From assembly GCA_021397845.1 (NCBI GenBank), contig CM038044.1:59061851-59125850 (forward strand): 64,000 nucleotides of DNA, read 5' to 3'. Numbering within the stretch: position 1 is the first letter of the stretch; each line of letters begins with the position of its first letter. This DNA is from Areca catechu. Taxonomy: Eukaryota > Streptophyta > Magnoliopsida > Arecales > Arecaceae. This document shows positions 1-11,403 of this stretch, piece after piece. The notes under the pieces are model-generated. The model did not search any database, was not told the origin of the DNA, and saw only the letters and a list, made by a program, of their open reading frames with translations. The position numbers were made by a program, and so were the translations under genes.

Positions 1-358
1 CAGTGTTCTGCTTCTGCTGTTTTGCAACATCACAAGTTCTACACCTGGCTACAATCTGTGCAACGTGCCTTTTCAATCCTAGCCAAAAGAGCTGGTCTTC
101 TATTGCTAAAATTGTCTTATTTCTACCAAAGTGACCAGGTAAACCTCCAGCATGGGTCTCCAAAATTAAGAATTTTCTAAGGAAAGTTTTTGATATATAG
201 AGTCGATTGTTCTGGAAAAGGTAGCCATCCTGAAGGGTATACTCACTATGGGTACTGGATGGTCCTAGCCTGAGGGTCTGATAAATGTCTCCAAAGTCTG
301 TGCAGGTTTCATATTCATCCTTTAACCTATCAAACCCTATGACTTGGGTGCTAACTGA
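1..358 (-). pseudogene. gypsy integrase N-terminal zinc domain (partial)
   Basis: An open minus-strand stretch in the same frame as the RT-RNase H upstream of it, separated by one TGA at 359-361. It reads through a linker with FDRLKDEYET into an HHCC zinc finger: the two histidines lie in ETHAGGLPGH and the two cysteines in ARCRTCDVAK. This domain helps integrase bind the LTR ends. The catalytic DDE core and any chromodomain would lie left of the window. The frame is otherwise clean over about 118 codons, so this part is better preserved than gag. Confidence 0.8.
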
Positions 359-1768
359 TCATAACAGTAGAGACCTACAACTTAGGGCATCTACTACCTT
401 ATTTTCAGTGCCGACACGGTGCTTCAGGACAAAGGTGTAAGCCTGAATGTACTCAATCCATTTACCATGCTGTGGGTTCAATTTCTTTTGGGAGTTCAGG
501 AATCTGAGTGACTCATGGTCAGAAAATAAGACAAACTCCTGCGATAGTAAGTAATGTTTCCAATATCTAAGGGCCTGGACTATCGCATAAAATTCCTTGT
601 CATAGGTAGAGTACTTAAGTTTAGCCTCATTCAGTTTCTTACTGAAGAAGGCTAAAGGGTGATTCTCTTGACTTAGTACCCCACCTATTCCTACTCTCGA
701 GGCGTTGCAAGTGACCTCAAACACCTTAGTAAAATCAGGTAATCGAAGGATGGGTGCATGGGTCATCTTATCCTCTAGCTCTGGGAAGGCCTTATCAGCT
801 ACTTTGGTCCACTCAAATGTACCCTTCCTAATGCAATCAGTGATAGGTGCGACGACTATACTAAAATCCCTAATAAATCTCCTGTAAAAGGTTGCTAGGC
901 CATGGAAACTATGCACATCGTGGACACTAGAGGGGGTAGGCCACTCAACAATTGCCCTAACCTTTTCAGGATCTGCAGAAACTCTCTCATGGGTGATAAC
1001 AAAACCTAGGAAGATAACCCTATGTGTCATGAAATCACACTTCTTAAAGTTGGCATAGAGGATATTCTCCCTAAGGGTTTGGCATACTAGTCTTAGATGA
1101 CTAAGGTGGTCCTTCTTGGTCCTGCTATAAATCAGAATATCATCAAAGTAGACCACAATGAATTTCCCTGTAAACTCTTTCAGGACCTAGGTCATAATCC
1201 TCATAAAAGTACTTGGTGCATTGGAATGTCCGAAAGGCATTACAACCCACTCAAACAGGCCATTCTTAGTCTTGAAAGCAGTTTTCCACTCATCCCTAAG
1301 TCTAATCCTAACCTGATGATAGCCGCTCTTAAGGTCTATCTTAGAGAAAACTCTGGCTCCGGCCATGATGTTTAATATATCATCCAATCGCGGGATGGGA
1401 AACCTATACTTCACAGTTATCTTGTTGATAGCTCTACTATCTACACACATCCTCCAGGTACCATCCTTCTTAAGGGTCAGTAGAGTAGGGACTGCACATG
1501 GACTCAGGCTCTCCCTAATGAAACCCTTCCTAAGCAATTCTCCCACTTATTTCTGTAATTCTTGATGTTCAATGGGATTCAGTCTATAGTGAGGAAGGTT
1601 TGGTAAAGTGGCTCCTAGAACTAAGTCTATTGCATGCTGGATGTTTTTAAGGGGTGGTAGTTGATCAGGTAAATCCTCAGGGAAGACATCCTCAAATTCT
1701 TTCAGAGCTTCAACAATTTCTTTAGGGTGTTCCTTTTGGGTTGGCTCGAGTATTTCCTTGGAGGTCAA
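359..1768 (-). pseudogene. gypsy reverse transcriptase and RNase H
   Basis: Three open stretches in one frame (1547-1768, 1187-1546, 359-1156) are separated by in-frame stops at 1547-1549 (TAA) and 1187-1189 (TAG), where family members have glutamine. Visible RT motifs are KKDGTWRMCVDSRAIN, FSKIDLKSGYHQVRI, a VMPFG-type motif and the catalytic YFDD (MVYFDDIL), followed by the SFHGLATFYRRFI thumb. RNase H follows with YSTYDKEFYAIVQALRYW and SDHESLRFL. The first RNase H catalytic Asp is replaced: the usual CDASGVG reads CNASRVG, with the Asn codon at 704-706. Both RT stops and this change fit single C-to-T or G-to-A mutations. It copied element RNA into cDNA in the virus-like particle; this copy cannot. 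Confidence 0.9.
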
Positions 1769-1821
1769 GATCCAAACATGGTTTTCCTCAACAATCTCCT
1801 TTTCTAACTCCCTAACCTTAA

Positions 1822-2313
1822 TCAGGTTAACTCCAGGTTTCTTGTCCTTAAGGCTACTAGAAACCCTCTTAACTGGGTCCCTAGGGGGAGCTGGATTGAT
1901 AACAAACTTATTCCATGGTAGTTAAAAGCACAAACATTGGTTCGACCATACAGGGTTGCATCATGATAAAAAAGCCAAGGTCGACCTAGAATGATACTAC
2001 TTACTTCCATGTAGATGACATCATACCAAATCTTTTCCTCATAGGTCTGCAATCTAATTAAGATTTGGCACCTAACTTGAATCTGGAAGGAGGTGGAATC
2101 TACCCAAGAAACATTGTATGGGCTAGGATGGGGAACTGTGATCAACCCTAAAGATTTAACTATCTTAGCAGAGATGGCATTGACACAACTCCCACTATTT
2201 ATGATGATCTTAAGAACCTTACCCCCTACCTTAACAAAAGTCTGTAGGATGCTAGTCCTACGCCAATTTTCCTTAACTGGGGTTTGGGCTAAGATGCGCC
2301 TAACCACTCCCAA
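1822..2313 (-). pseudogene. gypsy aspartic protease region
   Basis: This 163-residue minus-strand stretch is in a different frame from the RT. It matches the chromoviral retropepsin region: WRRTSILQTFVKVG leads to the active-site loop, then GLITVPHPSPYNVSWVDS, and the flap side ends in SSIILGRPWLFYHDATLYGR. The active-site triad, normally D-S/T-G, reads INSGSC, so the catalytic Asp is Asn (codon 2197-2199, consistent with G-to-A). The protease would cleave Gag-Pol during particle maturation; this copy should be inactive. The frame change against RT lies between 1768 and 1822. Confidence 0.85.
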
Positions 2314-2580
2314 TTAGTTCTCAGACTTAGGTTCCTCCTCCTCACCTTCAGATTCATCTATTAACTGATCATCAGCCTCATAAACTTCTCCCTTAGGTTC
2401 AACTATGGACCCTGCTCTTCTTCCTGCAGTTCACCTAGGTGTAAGGCACTAACTGGACATTGGCTCATAAAGTGGCCTGGTTTATTACATATAAAACAGG
2501 TCTTTTGGGAAGTGTAACTCTTATTGACCTCTACAGATTTTCCTCGATCATCCTTACGGGTCAAGGGATTACTAGGCTGG

Positions 2581-2700
2581 GGTCGACTCGGGCCTGACTG
2601 ACTAGGACTGGGTCGATTCGGGCCTGGCTGACTAGGACTGGGTTGACTCGAGCTAGGTCGGCTGGGCATGGGTCGGCTCTGATTTGGCTGGCTAGCTCTT
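2581..2700 (-). repeat. 30-bp minisatellite inside gag linker
   Basis: Four consecutive 30-bp units at 2581, 2611, 2641 and 2671. The first two are nearly identical; the last two are diverged. On the minus strand they encode ten-residue Pro/Ser/Gln/Arg-rich repeats just before the zinc knuckle. A period divisible by three keeps the frame, so the linker can change length without destroying gag. Confidence 0.85.
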
Positions 2701-3319
2701 GGATACTGACTAGGGTATCTAGTGGGCTCAGGTCTACGGTAAATGAGCCCTCTATGAAAATGCTCATGATCCCTAGCAATCTGGTAATCATGGTCCAGGT
2801 CTCTAACCTCTCTCATATAGAGCTCTTTCTTAATGTCATCTCTAAGTCCAGCTCTAAACCTAGATAAGACAACATCCTCAGACTCCCTCAAATCACATCG
2901 CATGGAATACTCATCAAATTTTGTGATGTACTCATCTATACTCTTATTACCCTGATTAAATCATTACCATTGATCTAGTAACCCACTACAATATGAAGCT
3001 GGAACATATCTTGTCCTAAGCTTACCCTTCATGGCCCACCAGGTGGTTATAGGATCATGCCCTCCTAGACTAAGGGTTCTCTTGACACTAGCCCAATGTA
3101 ACCTGGCTTCCCGAACCAACTTAAGCTTAGCAAACCTAAATTTATGCTCCTCCGTCATATCATACAACTCAAAATATTGATCCATCTCTCCCTCCCAATC
3201 TATATAGACCTTAGGATCTGGACAACCATCAAAAGTTAGGGCATCAAGCTTAACATGTCTATAGGATCGGTCCTCCTGGTCTACAAAATCCTGATTGGCC
3301 TTTCTAGGACAAACCTCGG

Positions 3320-3570
3320 GGATTGGGTCAGGATGATGGTCTCTTCTAGGTTCAGCCTCAAGATATGGATCAGGGTTTGGGGTCCTCCTAGGCTCAGGAT
3401 TATAGTATGGGTCAGGCTGAGGGGCTCTCCTAGGTTCATAACCTCTCGGTATGGATCAGGGTTTGGGGTCCTCCTAGGTTGAAGATAATAGTATGGGTCA
3501 GGATGAGCGGCTCTCCTAGGTTCGACCTCATGGTATGGATTAGGATTTGGGGTCCTTCTAGTTTGATGGG
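3320..3570 (-). repeat. about 42/85-bp tandem repeat in gag N-terminal region
   Basis: The phrase TATGGATCAGGGTTTGGGG or a close variant occurs at about 3364, 3450 and 3534 (spacing 86 and 84 bp). A related half-unit, TATGGGTCAGG, lies between them, giving alternating units of about 42 bp. On the minus strand the units encode PNPDPY/HPDPYY-like repeats flanked by arginines. Small length differences between units shift the gag frame here. Confidence 0.75.
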
Positions 3571-3853
3571 ACTCAGGATCTGGCTAATACTGTGACCCAT
3601 GGGTTCTTTCTATGGTCCCTACACGGCCTTCTAACTAGTCAAACCTATTGGCAAGATGGTCAATTCTTTTGTTGGTTTGGGTACTAGACTGAGTTAACTG
3701 GGTAGTCAACTGGGAAGTTATTTGTGTAGACATCTAGGCCATGGATTGGGTTAGTTGCTTAATGAGTGCTTTCATTTGGGCTTACAAATTTTCCATGGGT
3801 TCAGACATTTGTGAAGGAGGTGGGTGATATGAAACCCCTGATCTAGTGCTCAT

Positions 3854-4723
3854 GCAAGACTCGATCAGACCGACTACAGTTGACTAGACCTAGAGTCCAA
3901 ACTAAGGGCTCAATCAGGGTGGCAAACTAGCCTATAGTAACCCTGTACTCAGCCAGGTAGGTGTAAGGGGAGTGTTAGGTCCCTGATTGCCAATCCTAGA
4001 CACCAATCAGAGATTGGCTAGGTAGGCAGACCAGCACACAAGTCCTTCGGGATTGAATCCCTGAACCACCGTTCTAGACACCAAGCACAAGGCACACACA
4101 GGTTAGCTTGACACAGTGATCTGACACTTAGCCCGAACCCGACCAGTTGGTGTCCCTAGCCCACTAGGGCAAATTAAGTATAATCGATATTAAGTTAGGC
4201 TTTAGACCGAATGCAATGGAGGTGGTTTTGGGCTAAGAAAAGGTAATGACCTCCTTCCCTTATCTGGCATAAGGAGGGTGCCCTTAAAGTAAATTATGCA
4301 ATGATGGCAAGCATATGAGGATGCAAATTAGGGTTTAGATGTTTTTGGTATTTTTGGAGAATATGTAATTTTTTTTTATATTTTAGTATTATCTTAAATA
4401 GAAGAAAACTTGCAATCTATGGCCTAATATGCAGGAAATATACTAAAATTAAAAGATATGCAAAAAGATGCTAAGCAAAATCCTAAAACTTCCAAACTTT
4501 CTTGCTGAAAAAAAATAGAGCCAAAAATTTGCAGGCTGTATTTCGGCTTGAAGAAAATTCACAGACCGAAATAAAATCTGCAAAAATTCTAGAAAATACC
4601 ATGAATTATGATGAATTCAAAAAAATAGATTTCATAATTTTTGGTGTTCAGGACAGGGAGAAATAACTAAATTTACAAAGCATATATGGACTGAAAAATT
4701 GCAGAAAACAAGCCCTGATCTAA
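3854..4723 (-). other. gypsy untranslated leader between PBS and gag
   Basis: No coding signal is visible. The stretch is A/T-rich close to the PBS (4340-4720) and more balanced near gag. It has the position of the packaging leader of a Ty3/gypsy RNA. Phrases such as CTAATATGCAGGAAATAT (about 4422-4440) recur at 16258-16276, which identifies that region as the leader of a related copy. Confidence 0.6.
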
Positions 4724-4735
4724 GCTCTGATACCA
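4724..4735 (-). promoter_or_regulatory. primer-binding site, tRNA-iMet type
   Basis: On the minus strand this is TGGTATCAGAGC, complementary to the 3' end of initiator tRNA-Met. It lies two bases inside the 5' LTR edge and fixes the minus-strand orientation of the element. Confidence 0.95.
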
Positions 4736-4737
4736 GA

Positions 4738-6007
4738 TGATGCGGGACTAATATGCGTGCAATTATTTTTGTATATTTTATATGTTGGGTTAAGTGATTA
4801 ATTCCTGAATTTTAGATCAAAATTAGTTGTAGGGAATTTTGTATGAATTTTTGAAGCCAAGCATGCATATTAGAACCTAGAAAAGTACTAAAGAAGGATC
4901 GCCGGGGCTGAGAAGCCTCGGTTACGGCAAGTTCTCCTACAATTTAAAGACTGGTGGTAGAGGGGGTGTACTTGATTATGTCTGAAGTACCCAGTGAAGA
5001 TCGCAGTGAAGGGATCTCTCATTCCTCGATGGATGCATCCTGAAAAACTGAGCCAAAGACCCGCGGATATCCGGCTTTCTGCTCGGTGGTCCGATTGAAG
5101 CTTGGCTGGAGTCGTTGAATTTGTAGGAACTCGGGGACCTACAAACAACCTGTCAGGGGTTAGAAAACTCAGAGGAAATCAACAAAACAAAGGAAAATAG
5201 CAAAGGGAAGAAAGTTTTGGAGGGGACTGGAAGGATGGTTGGCGGCAAAAAGATGGTAGCAAACACCGAGAAGAAGAACTCTCAAACCCCTTTATGCACA
5301 TAGCAGGATAACCACACAAAGCAATATAAGAACTCAAGGTTTATTTTATATCAAAAAATCAAGTTTCATACAAGAGGCTGGGGTCCCTTAAATACACCCT
5401 TAACCTTGGGCCCCAAGTAAGGGTACTTTAGACTTTACATAGGACTCCTCCTCCCTTTCAAACCCTAACTAGGAATACAAGGCAACCTAGGTAGAAATCC
5501 CTAAAGCACTTGGACTCCCTCTCCTTGTCATGGTGGGCCAAGGGGGTGACCATAAGTGGCCAACCAAGAGGAGGGTCATCTTGAGAAGTGGCGCCCTAAT
5601 TCCTCTTCCCGGGCCTGGGCTGGCCCAGTTTGCTTCTTGCTGGACCAGGGCTTCAGGTTTGTTTCTGTTTTCATTTTCTCCTACTGGGATCTTCAGGCCT
5701 TCAAGTTGGGTTGGATTTGGGCTCAACTTCCAAGTCTTCAGTTAGGTTGGACTTGGTCTTCACTTGTATGATGTGGTCTTGAGTCTTCGATATGCTTGTA
5801 CAGGACTCAAAATGAATAAAATTAGCTCGACATGAGCTGACTAATACTGAACTGAACTAGCTCAACATGACTTGACTAATTACAGGACTCAAATAAAACA
5901 ACCCAGCTGGACTAAGCTTTATTACAGTGGACTCGAATGTCAATTAAGTGATCCATAGAGGGTTGAGAAGCCTCTGTCTTATTTTGGTGCCTTTGGTGTC
6001 CGCACCA
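4738..6007 (-). repeat. 5' LTR of gypsy element 1 (1270 bp)
   Basis: It begins TGATGCGGGAC and ends GTCCGCACCA on the plus strand. It aligns along its whole length with the solo LTR at 22346-23800, which fixes both edges. Shared landmarks are the GGGCTGAGAAGCCTCGGTTA segment near 4908, AAGAGGCTGGGGTCCCTTAA near 5371, and the terminal GGTGCC...GGTGTCC phrase. A TATTTAA box on the minus strand (5388-5394) is the likely promoter. Confidence 0.9.
5388..5394 (-). promoter_or_regulatory. LTR TATA box
   Basis: TATTTAA on the minus strand, matched at the same place in the solo LTR (22995-23001, followed by the same GGGACCC downstream on the minus strand). It would drive the minus-strand element. Confidence 0.55.
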
Positions 6008-6012
6008 TTGGT

Positions 6013-6864
6013 GGTCTTAACAATTGGTATCAGAGTTAGGGGATGCATAGGAAGCAAAAGCTATCATACAAAAAGTTTACACACCCTATTCCATGGCACT
6101 CTTATTAATTCTACTTCATAGTTTATTCGTGACTAATATTTGGTGTCACCATGAGTAACAAGATGAAGGTAGAGTTTGAGATGTTTGATGGAAAGAAAGC
6201 TTCCTAGGCTGAAAAGTTTTGGTGGTAGAATTTCTAGTCTCTAGCTTCACTTGGATCTAGTCTTGGTGGAAAGGCCAGGAGTTCTTTGGTGAAGATGGGT
6301 CGCAAGGGGCACATTGATGGATGAGAAGTATTTAGCATGCTAGAGGAGAGGTCACTTAAGGGATCATGGTCGAGGTGGAGCTGAAGAAGCAACTATATAG
6401 CCTTTAGATACATGAAGGCAGAGAAGTAGTTGGGTACCTTCAGTGGTTCAACTAGGTAGAATTTGTAGAGCCTTGGAGGTAGTGGAGATGGTTGATTCCT
6501 AAAGTGCTACTGATGGTTCAAAGGAGGAGTTCTTCTTGGGTATTTCAAAGAGGTCTGTGGAGTACTGAGGGTCCAAAATAGTAGCAGCAGTGGTGGAGCC
6601 GTAGTAGGAGGCCCAGCAAGATAATTTTAGGTGGCTAAACTTGGATTTTATTTCTTTCTCCTACAGGGGCACTAGAAGGAGCCATCATTCTAGTGAAAAA
6701 TAAGCTAGAGTTGCCTACACAGGTGGATGGAGGTTTGGCATAGGTTTAGAGTTCAGACGTATAGGGAAAGGTGCTGATTCTAGCACCAGCATTAGTGATG
6801 CACTACACAGATTGAAGCTAGATGTACAGGCACTAGAGAGGCATGGCTCTTGGGAAACCATGTT
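6013..6864 (+). mobile_element. decayed Ty1/copia remnant: PBS and gag start
   Basis: A plus-strand PBS (TGGTATCAGAG, 6025-6035) lies just right of the insertion point of the minus-strand gypsy element. An ATG at 6151 follows, opening MSNKMKVEFEMFDGKK, typical of the start of copia gag, and a TAG comes one residue later. Downstream the sequence keeps a faint gag-like look but has stops in all frames. Its own 5' LTR would be left of the gypsy insertion and is not seen. Between about 6200 and 6860 I see no other structure. Confidence 0.6.
6025..6035 (+). promoter_or_regulatory. primer-binding site of older copia element
   Basis: TGGTATCAGAG on the plus strand, matching the iMet-type PBS except for the last base of the usual 12. 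It is 17 bp from the edge of an opposite-strand LTR. Confidence 0.75.
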
Positions 6865-7260
6865 AGATAGTTTGACCCCTCCAAATGGTTTGGAGTAAAT
6901 AACTCACTATGTCTCAATTTAGCAAAACCTTGGCCAAGGTAGTTCTTGTGAAGAGTCACAGAACTTGTAAGGTTGAGACACGATCTGGATGTACTGTGTT
7001 TGGCAGTCAAACCCTAGGTCATCCTAAGTATTTTGAGATCAAAGGGATGAATTATGTGGTAACCATATGCCAATCTTTGACCTATCCAGACGTCGGGTAT
7101 CATTGCTAGATGATGACTTTGACTGGTACTTTCTAGTGCTATCGGCTTTGTGTTCGAACCTATGGGATCATATACTATAGGGGTTTCTATCTAATCTATA
7201 GACTGATCGATGATTGAGAATCGTTTGCCATCACTGGAGGTCAATATGATTGACCATGTT

Positions 7261-7356
7261 CCAAGTGTTGGCACTTCCAAGTGTCAACACTTGGAAGTGC
7301 GACACTTGCAAGTGTCGACACTTGGAAAGTCGACACTAGAAAGTGTTGACACTTGG
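7261..7356. repeat. cluster of CAAGTGTCGACACTTG-type palindromes
   Basis: At least five AAGTGT/ACACTT half-sites lie within 96 bp. They include a perfect 16-bp palindrome CAAGTGTCGACACTTG at 7309-7324 and a near-perfect one at 7278-7295. It lies about 280 bp upstream of the LTR TATA box, the position of a U3 enhancer. Confidence 0.85.
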
Positions 7357-7638
7357 CTGTGACGAGTAGAAATTATGGAAAGAATTTTTGGAAAGTTTTG
7401 ACCTCAATTCAAATTTTGAATTCTGGCTGTTTTTGGCTCGAAGCCTTCATGGAATGATGGTCATTCTTTGGAAGGTTTTGACCTTAATTCGAATTTCGAA
7501 TTTTGGCTAGTTTTGACTCCAAGCTTTCATGAAATGATGGTCATTCTTGCCTTATGAGCTTAGAGCTAATTTGTTATGGCCCTTGACATTCTCCCCCAAT
7601 CACTCCTCCTTCCTCTTTCTCCCTCTCATGGCTGCCTC

Positions 7639-7646
7639 TATAAATA
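7639..7646 (+). promoter_or_regulatory. LTR TATA box
   Basis: TATAAATA, conserved on the opposite strand in the related solo LTR (45671-45678), within a similar ATGGCTGCCTC / CTACCACTA context. Confidence 0.6.
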
Positions 7647-8180
7647 AGGATTGTTTTAGGGGCTGCTAGTTGAGGAAAAAAGAGTTTTCTTATTGAATAA
7701 GATTGCTGAAATTCTGAGAGGGAAAAGAAAAGGAGCTTTGGAGGACTAGGGTTTTGGGTATATGACTACTTAGGACTCAAGCTAGGTCTTGGGAAGAGGG
7801 CTAGTTAGGAAGGGTTCCACCTCTCCTTGTCTTCCAAGAAGAAGTAGATCAGCCTCAAGGATCCCAAGGAGCTAGCACTCTGAGGAAGTTGATTAGAATC
7901 GAGCCCTGGTGTGAACTACTCGTAGTGGCCAGACAAGTGTGTGGCTTAAGGGCTTTTCACAACCTCTTCCTTAAGGTATAACGGTAAGGTATCCTATGCC
8001 TTTTTGATTATTTTCCTGCTTATAATGTCTTTTGCATGCTACATTATCATACTTGTTCCTGTTGCAAGCAGATTGGCAGATCGTTTTGATCGATCTACCA
8101 AGCCTTCCACTATGCTTATTTTAAAATTATTATAAAATACATTTTTTTTGCCATGCATGTTCGTTTTGCTTTCCCTTCAC

Positions 8181-9094
8181 ACCCAAGAGTCCAAGCAATA
8201 AGGGAGACTCTTTCATGCCAATTATTGGTTGCTGCTAGGGGATTGTGGTATTGTTTTTCATAGAGTTTTGGTGTTTTCCCCTTTACTATTCCATGTCAAG
8301 TTTCTGGCAGGTGATAGGTGCTTCAAGAGTCTAAAGGACTCATCCTAAATTTAGTATGAGGCATTGATTTAAGTTGCCATAAGATCAACCTTGGTGGGTG
8401 GAGTAGTTCGACCATGGAGTCCTAGTCCAACTAGAACTCCATAACTGCTATTGTCCAGATTGAATTGGGCTACTTCCAAGATGTGGATAGGTGGGTTTAT
8501 GATCTAAAATTTGTTGAGACTCATATTAGTGGGGCTCAAGGCACAAGTGGAGTTGATTTGGATACTCATCATGAAGTACTAGGCTGTAGAAAATTTCTGC
8601 ACCTGTAGAGGATGTGAAAGGCAACTAGGGTTTGGCATTTGATAGCCCAAAGGAAATCTGATGACACTTGGTGGAGGAATCTGTTGCTAAGTTTTGAATG
8701 TCCATGCGAAGGTTGGTGGTCTTAACAGGGAAGGGAGTTGTTAGGTGCATCCTTACCCAGTTTCAAGAATGGGAGGACTGGTGATAGATCACTATCTTTC
8801 ATAGCTTTGTCAAGATTGGTGAAAAGGTATATGTAAACTAATTATATATAGTGGAATTTGCATAAATACTATTTTCACTAATGCTATGAAATACTTAAGG
8901 TTAACACCTCAATTAACTACCCAAAATCTTATAAAGTATCTTCAATCCCTATAAAGTATTCAGGATTGAGTTTGGTGTGATGTCCCATCCATGGAGATAG
9001 TAGCATCATCCTAGGCTGACCATGGCAATTCGATGACAATGTCACCTTTTATGGTCACTCGAATTCTTTCTTGTTTTTCCATGAAGGTAAGAAG
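8181..9094. other. unassigned, probably decayed retroelement
   Basis: No ORF of note, no repeat array and no recognisable domain in six frames. Composition resembles the degenerate gag and leader sequences nearby. It lies between the plus-strand LTR ending near 8180 and the minus-strand copia LTR starting at 9095, and could be the leader or gag side of the gypsy element whose pol resumes at 11404. Confidence 0.4.
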
Positions 9095-11403
9095 TGTTGG
9101 GTTCTGGGCAGGGTGCAGTAGAAGACTAGGTTTCAAAATTATCATTATTGAAACCCTAATTGGTAGGAACCCTAACCCTAGGACCACTTGACCATGATAA
9201 TTAATAAATCAAAACTTTAGGATTATAAAAGAATACCTGGAGTGCTATACTCTTTAATTTCTATGAGGCACACAAGTATATACCCTCCAGAGGTGATCCA
9301 CATAAGAACTGGATCAAGGAAGCACTACTACCAAGTTGCTTATTTGACTAGGACTCTTCCAGCAGTCTTTTGGACTTTTTTTCTTTGCTAGAACCCCTAC
9401 CCTCCTGTATAGCACTCAAAGACTTCTTTGAATCCTCTCATAGAATCTGAATATCCCTCCTACATCTCTTTCTAGGCTTATCTTAAATAGACAAGCCTTA
9501 TCTTAAAAGGACAAGTCTTGTCTTAAAGAGAAAGAAAAAAATAGAAAGTGCTTCTATTCAGATCAGAATGGAATAATGCCAGGCATCAAATTATCGATGC
9601 CTATTTATAGAGAGGGATGGGCACCTAATAAGTCTTTCCCTCAGCCCTTGATAAGACCCTTAAGTAGAAGGAGTCTCTTGGGTAAGTAGACCTATCATGA
9701 AATATCCTTTCATGCGCCAAGAGATATATAAGTGTCTCTTTATTTTTCTAGCCAATTTCTCCACTTACCATGTGGCAAGTTACTGGTTAGATAATGGCCA
9801 AGGGGCATGGGATCCCAAGAGGTTATCAGATAAAATAGATGCCTTCAAATAGGACTCTAGATTTTAAAATCAGTGCCAAAAGGTGAAGGGACACGACCCT
9901 TCAATTTGTGCTCCATATTTCTCATGCCAAATGCCATCTTTTGACCAGTCAACACCCATTTATTTGGGTGTGGAGTTAAGGGAGAGGGGCTTAGAGATTA
10001 TCTGGAGAAAGTGATTTAGAGGTAACCAACATGGTGCCAAGTGTCTCTACCAACTTGCACTCTACCATAAATTAAGGATAAAGCCCAATAAAATTTAGAT
10101 AAATACTAATTAAGGCTGCCCCACTGAGGACTTAACCCAATCTAAGTTCCATTCAAATTGGTTAGCCCAATAGCAAGCTAACTGACCCAATCCAACTGGG
10201 ATAGGAGTTAGGCTAGCCAACATATGCTAGTATGTCAATTAGCTAGCCAATTAGGATCCTGTGACCCAAAAAAAAACCCAATTGACTTCCCTGGCCAATT
10301 TTCTAATGTGTGTGACCCTTTGGGTTCCACATCTAGCTAGTAATAGGTCTAGGTCCAAGCCATTTTGATTCAATCAAAATTGATTGACCTAATTAGGTCA
10401 AATCAAGCTAACCTAAGTTGCCAATTTTAACCAGCTTCCGAATTAACTCATGAATCCAATCATTTGATTCATGAAAACCTACAAGACATGATTGACATCT
10501 AGCAACATGTCATGCCTACCTGGAAGATGAAGAATTTGATAGAAATTATCAAAATACCCTTCAAATAAAAGTTATCGTGCAATTCAATCCTTCGATCTTC
10601 CTTTATCGAAAAATAAATGTAGGTATGAATAATTGTCAAATCCTAGCACTTAATCTTTTTGAATCTCAATTCGATAATGAAGACTCGATCAACGAAAGAT
10701 TAGAAGCCCTATATAATCTCTACTTGCAATGATCAAAGACTTCTGAGTCAACAATCAAAGAGATTACATGACATAAGTCCACCTCTTACTAGGAGTGATT
10801 GATTCCTTGTTGATCCACTCACATCCTTCATGCACAATCCTCCATATCCGAGAACATCCCGTACATGACTCTTTGTCATGAATGAGTATGATCCAAAACA
10901 TGGATTTATATTCATAAGGAACCATGGTGATCTCAGGTCTAAGGATCACTAGTACAACTCCCACTATGAGAACCATCTTTTGACAAGTAATAAGACCTCC
11001 ATATGATGTTCTCAAGGCAGATCAGTTCAGTAAACTCATATCCTAATGAGCACCTACATCCTTGTATTAATGTCCATGTATAAGTGGTTGTGAGACCAAC
11101 CACCCTCTCTATCGAGCACACATAGGATGTGCTAGTCTTTCTAGAAATATCGATCCCTGAATCGATGATCCAACGACTAGAAATATTTTAGATTAGGGTT
11201 TATAAAAATTTGGTCTCACCATTATGATCTCCATCATAACCCTAATTCCATTATCCTAACCTATAGGATTCATCATAATCTTGATAAGATGCAGCAATAT
11301 GATGAATCAATTATTACTTTTTATTAATAAATAATATCAACATGAGTTGAAAGATTATAGAAATGCCCATACTAAGATTAACTTTTAGGATACAATTCTT
11401 TCA
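9095..11403 (-). repeat. copia LTR (2.3 kb), minus strand
   Basis: On the minus strand it begins TGAAAGAATTGTATCCTAAA and ends GAACCCAACA, matching the start and end of the LTRs of the complete element at 23989-33920. Intermediate landmarks also align: the CACTCCTAGTA/GGAGTGATTG segment near 10790 and the CTCATTAGGATATGAG-type segment near 11030-11050. A TATAAATA box lies at 9602-9609 (minus strand) with AAGACAAG-type repeats downstream (9476-9530). The flanking pentamers differ (AGAAG at 9090-9094, AATCA at 11404-11408), so there is no target duplication. Confidence 0.85.

Larger units (their letters stand above)
2403..3853 (-). pseudogene. gypsy gag (capsid, nucleocapsid)
   Basis: Gag probably starts at the ATG at 3851-3853 (protein begins MSTRSG, the usual opening of this family), downstream of the leader. 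The N-terminal part has a polar tract and then a DPY-containing tandem repeat (3320-3570) where the frame breaks. The capsid core at 2964-3185 reads EEHKFRFAKLKLVREARLHW. A second open stretch (2403-2903) ends in a proline/serine-rich linker encoded by a 30-bp DNA repeat, then a CX2CX4HX4C zinc knuckle (CFICNKPGHFMSQC) that would bind RNA. Stops and frame changes make it a pseudogene. Confidence 0.85.
1..6007 (-). mobile_element. Ty3/gypsy chromovirus-like element, left end outside window
   Basis: Read on the minus strand, the order is 5' LTR (4738-6007), PBS, untranslated leader, gag, protease, RT, RNase H and the start of integrase, which runs off position 1. Gag-PR-RT-RH-INT order is diagnostic of Ty3/gypsy. 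RT and protease look most like the CRM/Reina side of the chromoviruses; that placement is from memory of the family and tentative. The coding region carries several stops and at least two frame changes, so this copy is dead. The 5 bp right of the LTR (6008-6012, TTGGT) should be one target-site duplication; its partner lies beyond the window. Confidence 0.9.
6865..8180 (+). repeat. copia-type LTR, family of 45093-47034, 5'-truncated
   Basis: Reverse-complement homology to the solo LTR at 45093-47034 begins near 6870 (GACCCCTCCAAATGGTTTGG, against 46464-46483). It continues through the 'name your locus' segments near 7140-7230, a cluster of AAGTGT/ACACTT palindromes (7261-7356), the TATAAATA box (7639-7646) and an A/T-rich end near 8100-8180. 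The first roughly 500 bp of the LTR are missing, and the exact right edge is uncertain. It may be the 3' LTR of the gag remnant to its left after an internal deletion; that is inference. Confidence 0.7.
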
